A stretch of 64,000 nt of DNA, from positions 186,001 to 250,000 of the forward strand of contig NZ_JARKMY010000018.1 in assembly GCF_029360725.1 (NCBI RefSeq), in the 5' to 3' direction. Within the stretch, counting starts at the first letter, position 1, and every line of letters starts with the position of its first letter. Of this stretch, positions 37,601-45,674 are shown piece after piece. This stretch comes from Chryseolinea sp. H1M3-3 (lineage in GTDB: Bacteria; Bacteroidota; Bacteroidia; Cytophagales; Cyclobacteriaceae). The position numbers were made by a program, and so were the translations under genes. The notes under the pieces are model-generated. The model saw only the letters and a program-made list of their open reading frames with translations. It was not told the DNA's origin and searched no databases.

Positions 37601-38127
37601 GTGAATTTTCCATTCGTGTCGGTAGTAGTACCTACGGTACTTCCTTTCACCAGGACGTTAACACCCGGAAGGGGCGCATCGGATTCGTCGGTTACGGTTC
37701 CACTTACAGTTTGCGCAACGCCGGAGGGGGCAATGTTTGTTTCGTTGGTTTCCTCATCCCGTGGGGTTATTTCCTTTAACACGATCTGTTTTCCAATGAT
37801 ATCGTAGCCCAATTGGGTTCCTAAAACGGTAGTTAAAACATCAGCTAAAGGCGTTTCTACCAAGTTTAGCGTCATCCGGTTAAGGTCCTTGATTAACCGT
37901 GGACGGTAGGTAAACTTTACATCGCTCTTCTTTTCAATCTCTATTAAAATATTCTTTACCTCTGCATTTTGGGTTTGCAGGGTAATTTTGCGTTCTAATA
38001 CTTCTTGGCCGCTAGTATCTATAGCATATCCCAGCATCACAAATACGCACATCATCAAGATCTGTATCAGGGTTATTTTCATAAAGAATAGCAGGGCATT
38101 TCGAATAGGTTTAGGTTTATTCTTCAT
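34675..38127 (-). CDS. SusC/RagA-family TonB-linked outer membrane transporter with STN domain
   Basis: An 1150-aa TonB-dependent transporter that imports glycan or peptide fragments with its SusD partner. After the signal region comes an STN/secretin domain (about 48-120), then a carboxypeptidase-D-like beta sandwich (VSGTVTDESDAPLPGVNVLV near 140), the TonB-box-like QEVVVVGYG near 220, a plug domain and a 22-strand barrel ending in VGVNLTF. The STN domain marks transporters that signal to an anti-sigma factor. Here the fecR and sigma genes lie directly upstream, so substrate binding likely induces this locus through FecR. Confidence 0.96.
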   Translation of the reverse strand: MKNKPKPIRNALLFFMKITLIQILMMCVFVMLGYAIDTSGQEVLERKITLQTQNAEVKNILIEIEKKSDVKFTYRPRLIKDLNRMTLNLVETPLADVLTTVLGTQLGYDIIGKQIVLKEITPRDEETNETNIAPSGVAQTVSGTVTDESDAPLPGVNVLVKGSTVGTTTDTNGKFTLEVPDENSILVFSFIGYQSQEIQVGNQTTVNVKMAMDVQSLQEVVVVGYGEQKKTTITGAVTSVKSDVISQAPVANLSNALTGRLPGTIFINRSGEPGNDASQIRVRGTNTTGNPSALIVIDGIANRTGGLDRLNPADIESITILKDGSAAIYGAQAANGVILVTTKRGKEGKPQIGFNYNLGFNRPTRLPEVTDAATYATMLNEIDEYRGNAPRYSDEDIQKYRDGSDPWRYPNTDWYDAVIKPVALQDMATLTVSGGSEQVKYYVSLGTLSEDGVYRNSGTKYKQYNFRSNIDAKINDYFSLSVDLSGRQEQRTYPTRAASTIFRMLIRGKPNLPAYWPNGLPGPDIENGDNPVVISTPATGYVNDVNSVFQSNLKGKFDVPGVKGLNLTFNLALDESFRPIKRFRTPWYLYTWDYDSVDTNGEPVLLRSQRGLNTPELQEEFERTSGMTTNAYINYTKEFGIHSLGLMVGTEKQVLKGNQFQAFRNAFISTAVDELFAGTRNLSTNASNGTITDGKLYKRTRLNYFGRINYGLHEKYLLEMVWRYDASYIFPENARWGFFPGVSAGWVISEENFMQDASFVDRLKIRGSWGQLGNDRMHPTNVYYDEFQFANNFGFGDGYIFDYTTLTTSITPTTFPVANPDITWEVANNSNIGLEGMLFGGKISFELDYFNNIRSKMLIRRNASIPTTAGFDPPRENIGKLRNRGFDFLVSYAGQVGELNFQVGVNGGYSKNKVIFMDEPATNFPWQMRTGRPYNNPDVLDGLLMYKAIGVFKDDAAVNAYPHWSGAQPGDIIFEDVNGDGQINSNDKIRLENNTIPRFQGGFTLDVQYKNFDFNLLFQGAAGARSYIRTQSGDFGNYLQDFADGRWTSENPSSEKPRTFNREDEYWISQANTYWFRNTDYIRLKNIQLGYTFPSELVNKIGLGTARLYVNAINLLTFDSFKVFDPETDNQDGTVYPQKKTFNVGVNLTF

Positions 38128-38176
38128 AATTTTGATTGTTTTTGTTTGTTAATAGGGCAAAAACTAGGTGCCTCGG

Positions 38177-38231
38177 ATGAATCATCCTGGCATGACGGGC
38201 CGGTGATGTAGCAGCATCGCCGGCCTTTTTC
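38177..38231. promoter_or_regulatory. Palindrome and GC-rich hairpin in the fecR-susC gap
   Basis: A 13-base palindrome GGATGAATCATCC (38177-38189) is followed by an 11-bp stem (38199-38209 with 38216-38226, one G-T pair) with a 6-nt loop. A T5 run follows the stem on the plus strand, as in a terminator, although the flanking genes are on the minus strand. In the susC mRNA it would form a leader hairpin without a U run. It could end an antisense transcript or act as a leader structure. Confidence 0.55.
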
Positions 38232-38298
38232 ATATGTGGGGTGTGTAAAAATTTCTTATCGCATAGGCCTTATTTTTTAATTTGTTACTTCATTCATA

Positions 38299-39348
38299 CT
38301 AGCGACAACCATCGCTTTTAATAAAAATTCTCGTGTCGTTAATTTCATACTCCGCTCCGATCGCTCTACAAATAATTTGAATACGTTCATACAGTCCTTC
38401 TTCCGCCATTGACGTTGTGAGAATACAATTCGAGAGCGCTTCAGGATCAAACTGAATGTCGATACCATAATTTTCTTCCAGCACATTTAAGATTTTTACA
38501 ACGGGTGCCCCATCGTATTGTGTCTCAAAGAGAGTGGGTTTTTCTAACACAATGACCGGCTTGTCCACTAATTTAGTGAGAAAGTTTTCTTCTGTTGTGT
38601 TGTAAACAGCTTCCTGGTTTGGCGTCAGAATTACTTCTTTGCCTGATGTATTTTGTATGAGGCTGGGATTTTTTCCTTTTGCTGACACAGAAACTTTTCC
38701 GGTTTTAACAGCTACGCTGATTTCTTTGGCACCATCATACGCCATCACATTAAAGCTAGTCCCAAGCACTTTAACTGTTACATCGGCAGCAGTGATGAGA
38801 AAAGGTCTGCTCTTATCTTTTGCTACGTCAAAAAATGCTTCTCCTCTTAGCAGTACAGTACGTTCTGATTTTGAAAACTTTTCGGGGTATTGGATACTGC
38901 TTTGAGGTTGAAGTGCGATCACCGTGCCATCCTCCAACCTGACTCTTCGAATAGCTTTTGTATCGTTAACCGTTTGCTTGTGAGAGCTATTGATGGCGAC
39001 AGTATAGACGCTTGAGGAGGGCAATCTTTTTTGGTTGAAAAAGATTGCCCCAAGGCCAATTACAGCTATGGCGGAAACGGCTGCAGCTAACTTGAAAGGT
39101 GTCCTTAAAAAGAAAGACTTGTGAACCGCGCGGCGAACAGGTTCGCTGACCGGCAATTCTATGTTTGATTTGATCCGATCTAAAATTTTGTTTTGAACGA
39201 TGTCCAATTCCAACGGATCAAGCAGCGTTATGTCATCGGGATTTTCCTGAAGCGACAAATACCATTCATCTACCAAAGCTGCTTCTTCAGACGTAGCTTC
39301 TCCTCTTAAATATTTTTTCAAGAGGTCAGGTAAAATCTCTTTCTTCAT
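38299..39348 (-). CDS. FecR-family anti-sigma factor
   Basis: A 349-aa single-pass inner-membrane regulator. The N-terminal 80 residues are cytoplasmic and bind the sigma factor (DLLKKYLRGEATSEEAALVDEW). A membrane helix lies near 86-103. The periplasmic FecR domain spans about 120-225 (VRLEDGTVIALQPQSSIQYP, GEAFFDVAKD, VLGTSFNVMAY). The last part (about 260-349) is a DUF4974/STN-like domain (ILNVLEENYGIDIQFD) that would touch the STN domain of SusC. It lies between sigma and susC, the standard order for a trans-envelope induction circuit. Confidence 0.94.
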   Translation of the reverse strand: MKKEILPDLLKKYLRGEATSEEAALVDEWYLSLQENPDDITLLDPLELDIVQNKILDRIKSNIELPVSEPVRRAVHKSFFLRTPFKLAAAVSAIAVIGLGAIFFNQKRLPSSSVYTVAINSSHKQTVNDTKAIRRVRLEDGTVIALQPQSSIQYPEKFSKSERTVLLRGEAFFDVAKDKSRPFLITAADVTVKVLGTSFNVMAYDGAKEISVAVKTGKVSVSAKGKNPSLIQNTSGKEVILTPNQEAVYNTTEENFLTKLVDKPVIVLEKPTLFETQYDGAPVVKILNVLEENYGIDIQFDPEALSNCILTTSMAEEGLYERIQIICRAIGAEYEINDTRIFIKSDGCR

Positions 39349-39363
39349 AGGCCGGTTTTTATA

Positions 39364-39396
39364 AAGTCAAGTTTGATTTAAAGTAAACTTTGACTT
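39364..39396. promoter_or_regulatory. Inverted repeat upstream of fecR
   Basis: AAGTCAAGTTT (39364-39374) pairs with AAACTTTGACTT (39385-39396) apart from one bulged base, leaving a 10-nt loop. It is 15 bases from the fecR start codon, so it is either a leader hairpin or an operator. No protein is known for it. Confidence 0.4.
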
Positions 39397-39545
39397 CGGG
39401 TTATAGGATAGTCAGGTAAGTCGTAATTTACCCCCACTCTGTTGCCCGGATTTTTTCACTGGTAAAGAATTTTTACAAACATGGCAGTAGCCGTCGAATG
39501 ACAGCGAAAGATCGTTACTTGTACCGGGAAGTTGTTATGCAGCGG

Positions 39546-40133
39546 TCAACACGCTAATAACGTAACGGTGATCGTGAAAAAGTTAAAGTGTTTCAAATTC
39601 ACCTTTAGCACTTTAAGCGCTTTGCCCAATTGATTTTCTGCAGTTTTTTCTGAAATGCCTAAATGAGATGCAACTTGTTTGATGGATAGATGCTCCTGCC
39701 GACTCATTTTGAAGATTTGTTGACGCTTTGGTGGAAGTTTTTCAATTTCTTTTTCCAAAGCCAAATTTAATTCATTTAGTAATACAGTTTCCTCCGTTGA
39801 ATTATCAAAAGGTGATTTCGAAATTTGCAGCTGCGTTTCCGAATATATCTTTCGGGACATTTCTTTTTCCAGGTGATTGATAATTTTATACTTAACGGCA
39901 GTAAACAGATAGGCGGACAATATTTCAATCTCAAGGATTTCGCGCTTCATCCAAAGGGAAGTGAAAATGTCCTGAACAATTTCTTCTGCAATTTCCCTTG
40001 ATTGAACTCTTTTAAAGGCGGCCGAATAAAGCTTTTTCCAATAACGCAAGTAGATCTCTTCGAAAGCTCCAAGCTCTTGTTGTCTCAAAAGCTTCAGCAA
40101 TCCTTCATCAGAATATGCTTTGTAATTTTTCAT
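39546..40133 (-). CDS. ECF RNA polymerase sigma factor
   Basis: A 195-aa sigma-70 family factor of the Bacteroidota FecI/RpoE-like group. Region 2 runs about 15-85 (GAFEEIYLRYWKKLYSAAF, AEEIVQDIFTSLW). Region 4 runs about 120-180 (LPPKRQQIFKMSRQEHLSIKQVASHLGISEKTAENQL). The frame also opens with TTG at 40154. The ATG at 40133 (MKNYKAYSDEGLL) gives a more typical start. A gap of 197 bp to fecR holds an inverted repeat. It should direct transcription of the susCD locus when released by FecR. Confidence 0.93.
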   Translation of the reverse strand: MKNYKAYSDEGLLKLLRQQELGAFEEIYLRYWKKLYSAAFKRVQSREIAEEIVQDIFTSLWMKREILEIEILSAYLFTAVKYKIINHLEKEMSRKIYSETQLQISKSPFDNSTEETVLLNELNLALEKEIEKLPPKRQQIFKMSRQEHLSIKQVASHLGISEKTAENQLGKALKVLKVNLKHFNFFTITVTLLAC

Positions 40134-40345
40134 CAGAGGCTTAGGTAGGGTCAAAGGATGAAACTTACCTGAAAGTAAATAAATTTTTTTGAGAAAACGA
40201 TTGCACTTTCATTTAATAACTTCGGAAGCCAAAAATAAACAGGGTGTTTATAACTTTTTTTTTCTCGATTTGTTAACGCTCGAAGTCACCCAGCAACCGA
40301 AAAAATCACGACCGCAAATTTGATTCGGATATTACAGTTGGACAG

Positions 40346-40376
40346 TTTGTTCGGGTTTTATCACTGCTTACATTAG
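40346..40376 (+). promoter_or_regulatory. Putative promoter of the OsmC gene
   Basis: TTTG at 40346-40349 and TACATTAG at 40369-40376 (7 of 8 to TAnnTTTG) are separated by 19 nt, with the ATG 24 bases further on. Spacing and position fit a Bacteroidota housekeeping promoter. Confidence 0.5.
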
Positions 40377-40399
40377 CGCAAAAATAAACAACTCGAAAT

Positions 40400-40813
40400 A
40401 TGAAAAGAAAAGCAACAGCAGTTTGGAAAGGATCAGGCAAAGAAGGAACAGGTCACCTTTCGACACAAAGCTCCATTCTAAATAAGACTCAATATTCTTT
40501 CAATTCAAGATTTGCAGATGGCATCGGCACGAATCCAGAAGAACTTGTTGCAGCTGCTCACGCAGGCTGTTTCAGTATGAAATTAAGTTTTGTATTGGGT
40601 GAAGCTGGCTTTCCGCCCCAAGAAATCACAACAGATTGCACAATTACATTGGAAGATGGTACTGTAACACAGTCGCAATTGGTTCTTAAAGCGAAGGTAC
40701 CTGGAATCAGTAAAGAAAAATTTAATGCATGCGCCGACGACGCAAAGGCAAATTGTCCTATATCTAAATTATTGAATACAAATATTTCTCTCACGGCTAC
40801 ATTAGAAGGATAA
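40400..40813 (+). CDS. OsmC-type organic hydroperoxide reductase
   Basis: A 137-aa cytoplasmic thiol peroxidase of the OsmC/Ohr fold. The two redox cysteines are C57 in AAHAGCFSM and C119 in ANCPISK, at the expected places. The N-terminal strand pattern (ATAVWKGSGKEGTG) and full length match OsmC. It would detoxify organic peroxides, often under osmotic or stationary stress. It is a single gene with its own promoter-like site and a shared terminator with the convergent treY. Its place next to trehalose genes may reflect a common stress theme, but that is only suggestive. Confidence 0.93.
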   Translation: MKRKATAVWKGSGKEGTGHLSTQSSILNKTQYSFNSRFADGIGTNPEELVAAAHAGCFSMKLSFVLGEAGFPPQEITTDCTITLEDGTVTQSQLVLKAKVPGISKEKFNACADDAKANCPISKLLNTNISLTATLEG

Positions 40814-40844
40814 CCTTCATCGCTAAGTCGTTCGAACAGTCTAT

Positions 40845-40878
40845 AAAGGCCTCTTCAGTTAAATTGATGGGGCCTTTT
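40845..40878. terminator. Bidirectional terminator between the OsmC gene and treY
   Basis: AAAGGCCTC (40845-40853) pairs with GGGGCCTTT (G-T pair included), extended inward by TCA/TGA after one mismatch, with a 7-nt loop. The arms begin with A's and end with T's, so it can work for both convergent genes. Confidence 0.85.
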
Positions 40879-40881
40879 AAT

Positions 40882-43569
40882 CTATACACTATATAATAGG
40901 GCAACCGAAAAATCTTTGTATAGTTCTTTTAACGGCAGATATCCGTTTGAAATAACTGATTTCCCTGAAAAGAGATTTATCCATTGTTTAGGAAAGTATT
41001 CAAGCATGACGATCGATTCCTCGGCATGCAAATCCAATGTTTCCGTCGCCTGATTTTGTTGTGTAATCCCGAAAGGAACAGCTACTAGAATCCACTTATT
41101 TTCAATATTGCGGGCGTACACACACGCCAGTTGATTACCACCTGTGACCTGCAGTGGAATATATGCACCTTCGGTAAAAAGTGCTTCATGGTTTTTCCGA
41201 AAAGTCAATGTCTTCCAGGTAACAAATAATTTTTCCACTCCCATGTTGCGGTTGATTGTAAGAAAAGAAAACAATGCATCGCTACCTTCTTTTTCCTTTA
41301 TTAGGATTTGATCAAAATATTTTTTTCGTAACTTATAGTCAACGGCACGCCTATTGTCAGGATCGACGTAGCTTAAATCCCAAAGCTCACAACCTTGATA
41401 AATGTCGGGAATTCCAGGCGCGGTAACTTTTAACAACACCTGTCCCAATGCATATGTTGTTGCTGCATCCAAAATCTGCCGGACAAAGGTTATCGCACTG
41501 GGCAGAAATTTCTTTTCATCGGTCAACAAGTATTGTATAAACGTTGAACACGCCTTCTCATAATTTTCATTGGGCAACTCCCAGTTACTTTTTACTTTTG
41601 CTTCCCGGACAACTTTCATAAGATATTCCTGGAGTCTTTTCATCCACTCCACCGATGCCACCAGATCCTCAGGAAATCCACCGACAATTGATTGATATAT
41701 AAAGTATTCATCATTAATACTTACCTTCGTGTCCTCAGCATTAGCAGCTAAATATGATTGATGATCAGCAAACCATTGGCTAACCACTTGCTGCCATTGT
41801 TCTGGAATTTCGCTCAACACGTTTAGACGAATTCTAACATCTTCTCCCCGCTTCGTGTCATGCGTGGCCGTCGCATTGAGGGACAAAGGAGTATTTTGCT
41901 GACGAACAATCATGCGTTTATGAAATTCGCTGATTGAAATTGCCAACGTCGAGGGTGAATCACCAACTTCATCGTGAGAGATAAGCGGGTTGTAAATATA
42001 AAATGTAGTATCCTCAACACCTTTTGCCGTAAGCGGCCCCGTGAACTGCATCAAACGTTTTAGAAACGAAAGAATATTTGCTTTCGGATATGACGTTTCG
42101 GAAACAAACAATTGCTGGAAGTGCTCGAGTTCTTCAGTACAACCTGTTTCCACTTTCCGTGCTTTCTCAAAAGTTTCATTTATGACATCAAGATCATTTC
42201 CTGTCAAAGGAATAACATGGGGATAAATCCGATAGACCGGAAGTGATACCATGATGATTCCTAGGGCTTCTTTTAACCGGTTGTATTCAAAGTGATTTCC
42301 AAGTTCCAGATCGTTCAGGTAGCGTACGAGATTGTCCCACTCGCCACCCATATAATTTTCGAGCATCATCTTTTTATTCTTCGCCACCAGCTGCTTATAC
42401 GAGGGTAAGCCTGGCACCAATGTGCTATAAAATTCTAGCAACTGCTTGGCTCCTTTTTTGTCCGTAAATAGCCGGTTGACATATGCCAAAAATTCGTAAC
42501 CACTGGTTCCCTGGATAGGCCACTCTGCTGGAAGCGTTTCTTTGGCTTCCAATATTTTTTCAGCTATGATATAACAATCGGCATCGAACAATTTTCTTAA
42601 GCTTTTGATATATCGCGCCGGATCTTTCAGACCATCAATGTGATCAATCCTGAATCCCTGTATAAGATTTTCGTTATACAGAGAAAGTAAAAATGCGTGG
42701 TATTCCTTGAAGACGTGATCATCTTCCATTCGCAAACATATCAACTGGTTTACAGTAAAGAATCTTCGATAGTTAATTTCCTTTTCCGTCCTTTTCCAAT
42801 AAGTTAACACATAATGTTGGCGGCCGAGCAATTCCATGAGAAGAGTCTGATCAGCATTCACAGACTCCACCATCTGCTGAATTGTTTTTTTCTGTTTATC
42901 CGTCACAGAAGCGACCCATTGAGATTTCAACTTATGCCAGGTTCTCAGATCCGCGGTATGTGCACGGCCATTGATAAATGTAGTCCATTCTTCAGCTAGA
43001 TTTTTTACATCGGGTGAATCCAACAAAGAAAATAAAAAATCACAGGCCAATCCCGACACGGGGTAATGCGCATCAAAATAGAATATCTGAAACCCGTTCC
43101 TTGTAAATGCTAATTTGATTTGGTTATTCTTAACACACACAGCCAATTCATCGCCTAAGAAAGGCACCATTACTTTATTTTTTAGTTCAGGTGATGGATG
43201 GTTCCAGTCAATATCAAAATAGTTGTAGTAAGGTGAAGCGGGGCCCCGTTCAAGAACGTCCATCAATCGGGTATTGGCGGGATCAAATGCCATGTGATTG
43301 GGTACGATATCCTGTAGCCATGTCATTCCTCGTTGTCTAAGTTTTGATGCAATGGCCGAAAGCTCTTCCTTAGTTCCAATTTCAGGATCAATCATGTGCG
43401 GGTCGGTTACATCATATCCGTGAACACTACCCTTAGTCGATTTTAGAATGGGAGCGGCATAAATTGTCGAAACTCCGAGCGCATGCAGATAATCTATAAT
43501 TTCAAGTAGATTTTTAAATGTAAAATCTTTATTGAGCTGAACTCTGTAAGTAGATGATGGTAAACGCAT
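40882..43569 (-). CDS. treY: Malto-oligosyltrehalose synthase
   Basis: An 895-aa GH13 (subfamily 26) enzyme that converts the reducing-end alpha-1,4 bond of maltodextrin into an alpha,alpha-1,1 bond. The N-terminus STYRVQLNKDFTF and the segment YAAPILKSTKGSVHGYDVTDP are diagnostic. The nucleophile lies in GFRIDHIDGLKDP near 308 and the acid/base Glu in IIAEKILE near 336. VTAPGIPDIYQGCELWDLSYVDPDNRR, cited here in part, closes the barrel. It starts 2 bp after treZ, so the two are translated from one message and act in sequence. Confidence 0.96.
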   Translation of the reverse strand: MRLPSSTYRVQLNKDFTFKNLLEIIDYLHALGVSTIYAAPILKSTKGSVHGYDVTDPHMIDPEIGTKEELSAIASKLRQRGMTWLQDIVPNHMAFDPANTRLMDVLERGPASPYYNYFDIDWNHPSPELKNKVMVPFLGDELAVCVKNNQIKLAFTRNGFQIFYFDAHYPVSGLACDFLFSLLDSPDVKNLAEEWTTFINGRAHTADLRTWHKLKSQWVASVTDKQKKTIQQMVESVNADQTLLMELLGRQHYVLTYWKRTEKEINYRRFFTVNQLICLRMEDDHVFKEYHAFLLSLYNENLIQGFRIDHIDGLKDPARYIKSLRKLFDADCYIIAEKILEAKETLPAEWPIQGTSGYEFLAYVNRLFTDKKGAKQLLEFYSTLVPGLPSYKQLVAKNKKMMLENYMGGEWDNLVRYLNDLELGNHFEYNRLKEALGIIMVSLPVYRIYPHVIPLTGNDLDVINETFEKARKVETGCTEELEHFQQLFVSETSYPKANILSFLKRLMQFTGPLTAKGVEDTTFYIYNPLISHDEVGDSPSTLAISISEFHKRMIVRQQNTPLSLNATATHDTKRGEDVRIRLNVLSEIPEQWQQVVSQWFADHQSYLAANAEDTKVSINDEYFIYQSIVGGFPEDLVASVEWMKRLQEYLMKVVREAKVKSNWELPNENYEKACSTFIQYLLTDEKKFLPSAITFVRQILDAATTYALGQVLLKVTAPGIPDIYQGCELWDLSYVDPDNRRAVDYKLRKKYFDQILIKEKEGSDALFSFLTINRNMGVEKLFVTWKTLTFRKNHEALFTEGAYIPLQVTGGNQLACVYARNIENKWILVAVPFGITQQNQATETLDLHAEESIVMLEYFPKQWINLFSGKSVISNGYLPLKELYKDFSVALLYSV

Positions 43570-43571
43570 AT

Positions 43572-45386
43572 TTATAATTCAAAAATTAACACTGACTCCG
43601 GGCTCATTACGATATTTTCATCCGGCGAGACATTTGTCTGAGGATGCAATTCACGTCCAACCCAGTGGGTATCCGCAGAGTTAAAAATCATTTTTAGAGA
43701 TTGGCTAAAGGGGGTTTTAAAAACGACTTTTGTTTTTTCAAAATTTAAAAAGATATAAAGAATGTCACCTTCGAAAGACCTTTCCATGCCAATGATTTTT
43801 TTTTCCGCGATCTCACGAACACGAACATTCTCCTTCCGCCTTCCTTGCATCGCCTTGCGGTTCTTCCGGAAACCAATAAGATATTTGTAGTAGGAAAATA
43901 AAATTGCATGCTGCCCGTTCGTGTAGTTCCAGGACAACTTGCATTGTTCAAATGTTTTTTCCGACTGGGGATCAGGTACCTCACCTTGCCAATTGAAATA
44001 TGAAAATTCTTTCTTTCTGCCCTCTCGAACCATTTCAACAAGTTCATTGTCAGTGTGACTAATAAAATATTGGAAAGGGTTCTGTTCGCCATACTCTTCA
44101 CCCATGAATAATAAAGGAACTTGCGGAGCAAGCAGCACTGCCGCCGCTACCAATTTGAGTGCCTCAAAGGAAAGGTTAGCTGCAAGACGGTCGCCCAACA
44201 TCCGGTTTCCAATTTGATCATGGTTTTGTGCAAAAACAACGAACTGGTCATACGCAATTTCCTGCGGAAGCACGCCAAAAAATTTTTTACGATGTTTTGA
44301 AAATTGCCCGGTGTATACGTAAGAATCGCGATAGGCCCTGACAAGATGCTGCATGTCGCCAAAATCCTCGTAGTACCCGTCCACTTCACCTGTGACCAAG
44401 GCATGTAAAGCATGATGAAATTCATCGATCCACTGTCCGTCTAATCCGTATCCGCCTTTATCATACGGATTAATATAACGCGGATTGTTAAGATCGAACT
44501 CCGCAATCAATACTTTTTTCCGGCCGCTTTTCTTTTCAATCTCGCTGACTTTATGTGTAAGTTCCTCAATAAAATGCTTCGCACTGAAATCCCAAATGGC
44601 GTGGACTGCATCAAGTCGTAACCCATCGATATGAAATTCTTCCAGCCACATCAGCGCATTCTGCCAGTAAAAATTTCTCACACCATCGCACCATGCGTCA
44701 TCGAAGTTGATTGCTTTACCCCATCCGGTTTTATATCGATCTGTGAAGTACGGGCCATATTCGCTCAAATAATTTCCTTCTGGGCCTTGGTGGTTGTAAA
44801 CAACATCCAGCACGACGGCAATATCTTTGCGATGCGCTTCGTTAACCAACCGTTTTAAACCTGTAGGCCCCCCGTAGTCATGGTGAGCAGCAAATGGATA
44901 CACACCGTCATATCCCCAGTTTCGATTGCCTGGAAATTGAGATATTGGTAAAAGCTCAATTGCGTTTACTCCTAATTCCTTTAAATAATCTAAACTCGAA
45001 ATAACACCTTCAAAATTTCCTGTCTCAGAAAACGTCCCCACATGCAATTCGTAAAGAACCATCTGCCCTAATAAAATTCCTTTCCATGTTTTATCTGTCC
45101 AATCAAAATTTTGGTCACACACAAAAGAAGGCCCGTGAACTCCCTCGGCTTGCCACCTCGAAGCTGGGTCTGGAAGTATTTTATCGGCGTTCAAACGAAA
45201 TTGATAAGGGGTGCCATGTTCAACGCCATTTAATGCTATTGTCCAATAGCCTTGAGCGTCTTTTTGTAATGCAGATTCTTGTTTCGCAGTGATTAAATCA
45301 ACGCGTGTTGCCTGTGGTGCCCAAACGGTAAATACACATCTTCCATTATTACATAAAGCACCAACCGGCGGGAGGGTATAATCCAT
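43572..45386 (-). CDS. treZ: Malto-oligosyltrehalose trehalohydrolase
   Basis: A 604-aa GH13 enzyme that releases trehalose from the product of TreY. An N-terminal beta-sandwich (CVFTVWAPQATRVDLI) precedes the barrel. The nucleophile Asp is in GLRLDAVHAIWD near 256, the acid Glu in VLIAEFDLNNPRY near 294 and the stabilising Asp in AQNHDQIGNR near 390. LLFMGEEYGEQNPFQYF is typical of TreZ. It is the first gene of the treZ-treY pair, divergent from the glycogen-synthase-like gene across a 288-bp gap. Confidence 0.96.
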   Translation of the reverse strand: MDYTLPPVGALCNNGRCVFTVWAPQATRVDLITAKQESALQKDAQGYWTIALNGVEHGTPYQFRLNADKILPDPASRWQAEGVHGPSFVCDQNFDWTDKTWKGILLGQMVLYELHVGTFSETGNFEGVISSLDYLKELGVNAIELLPISQFPGNRNWGYDGVYPFAAHHDYGGPTGLKRLVNEAHRKDIAVVLDVVYNHQGPEGNYLSEYGPYFTDRYKTGWGKAINFDDAWCDGVRNFYWQNALMWLEEFHIDGLRLDAVHAIWDFSAKHFIEELTHKVSEIEKKSGRKKVLIAEFDLNNPRYINPYDKGGYGLDGQWIDEFHHALHALVTGEVDGYYEDFGDMQHLVRAYRDSYVYTGQFSKHRKKFFGVLPQEIAYDQFVVFAQNHDQIGNRMLGDRLAANLSFEALKLVAAAVLLAPQVPLLFMGEEYGEQNPFQYFISHTDNELVEMVREGRKKEFSYFNWQGEVPDPQSEKTFEQCKLSWNYTNGQHAILFSYYKYLIGFRKNRKAMQGRRKENVRVREIAEKKIIGMERSFEGDILYIFLNFEKTKVVFKTPFSQSLKMIFNSADTHWVGRELHPQTNVSPDENIVMSPESVLIFEL

Positions 45387-45674
45387 TTAATTTTTTACGT
45401 CGGCAATGGAAAATTGTATGCCAGTTATAATTAATGCCCATAAACAATCGGTCCAATTTCCGGTTGTTACCAAGGGCGTAGGATAAGGGAGATGATAAAG
45501 GGAGATGGAATTTCAAAATAACAACGTTAAGAAAATGTTATAAAGGTTAATTCCTGTTCTTAAAATACGGCATAGATTTTTTTATATAAAACTTCAACAG
45601 CTTGCTCTGACATTAGTATTCGTGTTGCCTGTATGTTAAATAAATGATTTTTTAAGTTTTCAAGTTTAAATTCA
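45387..45674. promoter_or_regulatory. Divergent control region of the trehalose and glycogen units
   Basis: The 288-bp gap should hold the promoters of treZ (minus) and the GT4 gene (plus). I found no convincing TTTG/TAnnTTTG pair on either strand. A near-tandem repeat, GATAAGGGAGAT (45482-45493) and GATAAAGGGAGAT (45494-45506), lies in the middle and could be a regulator site. Confidence 0.45.
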
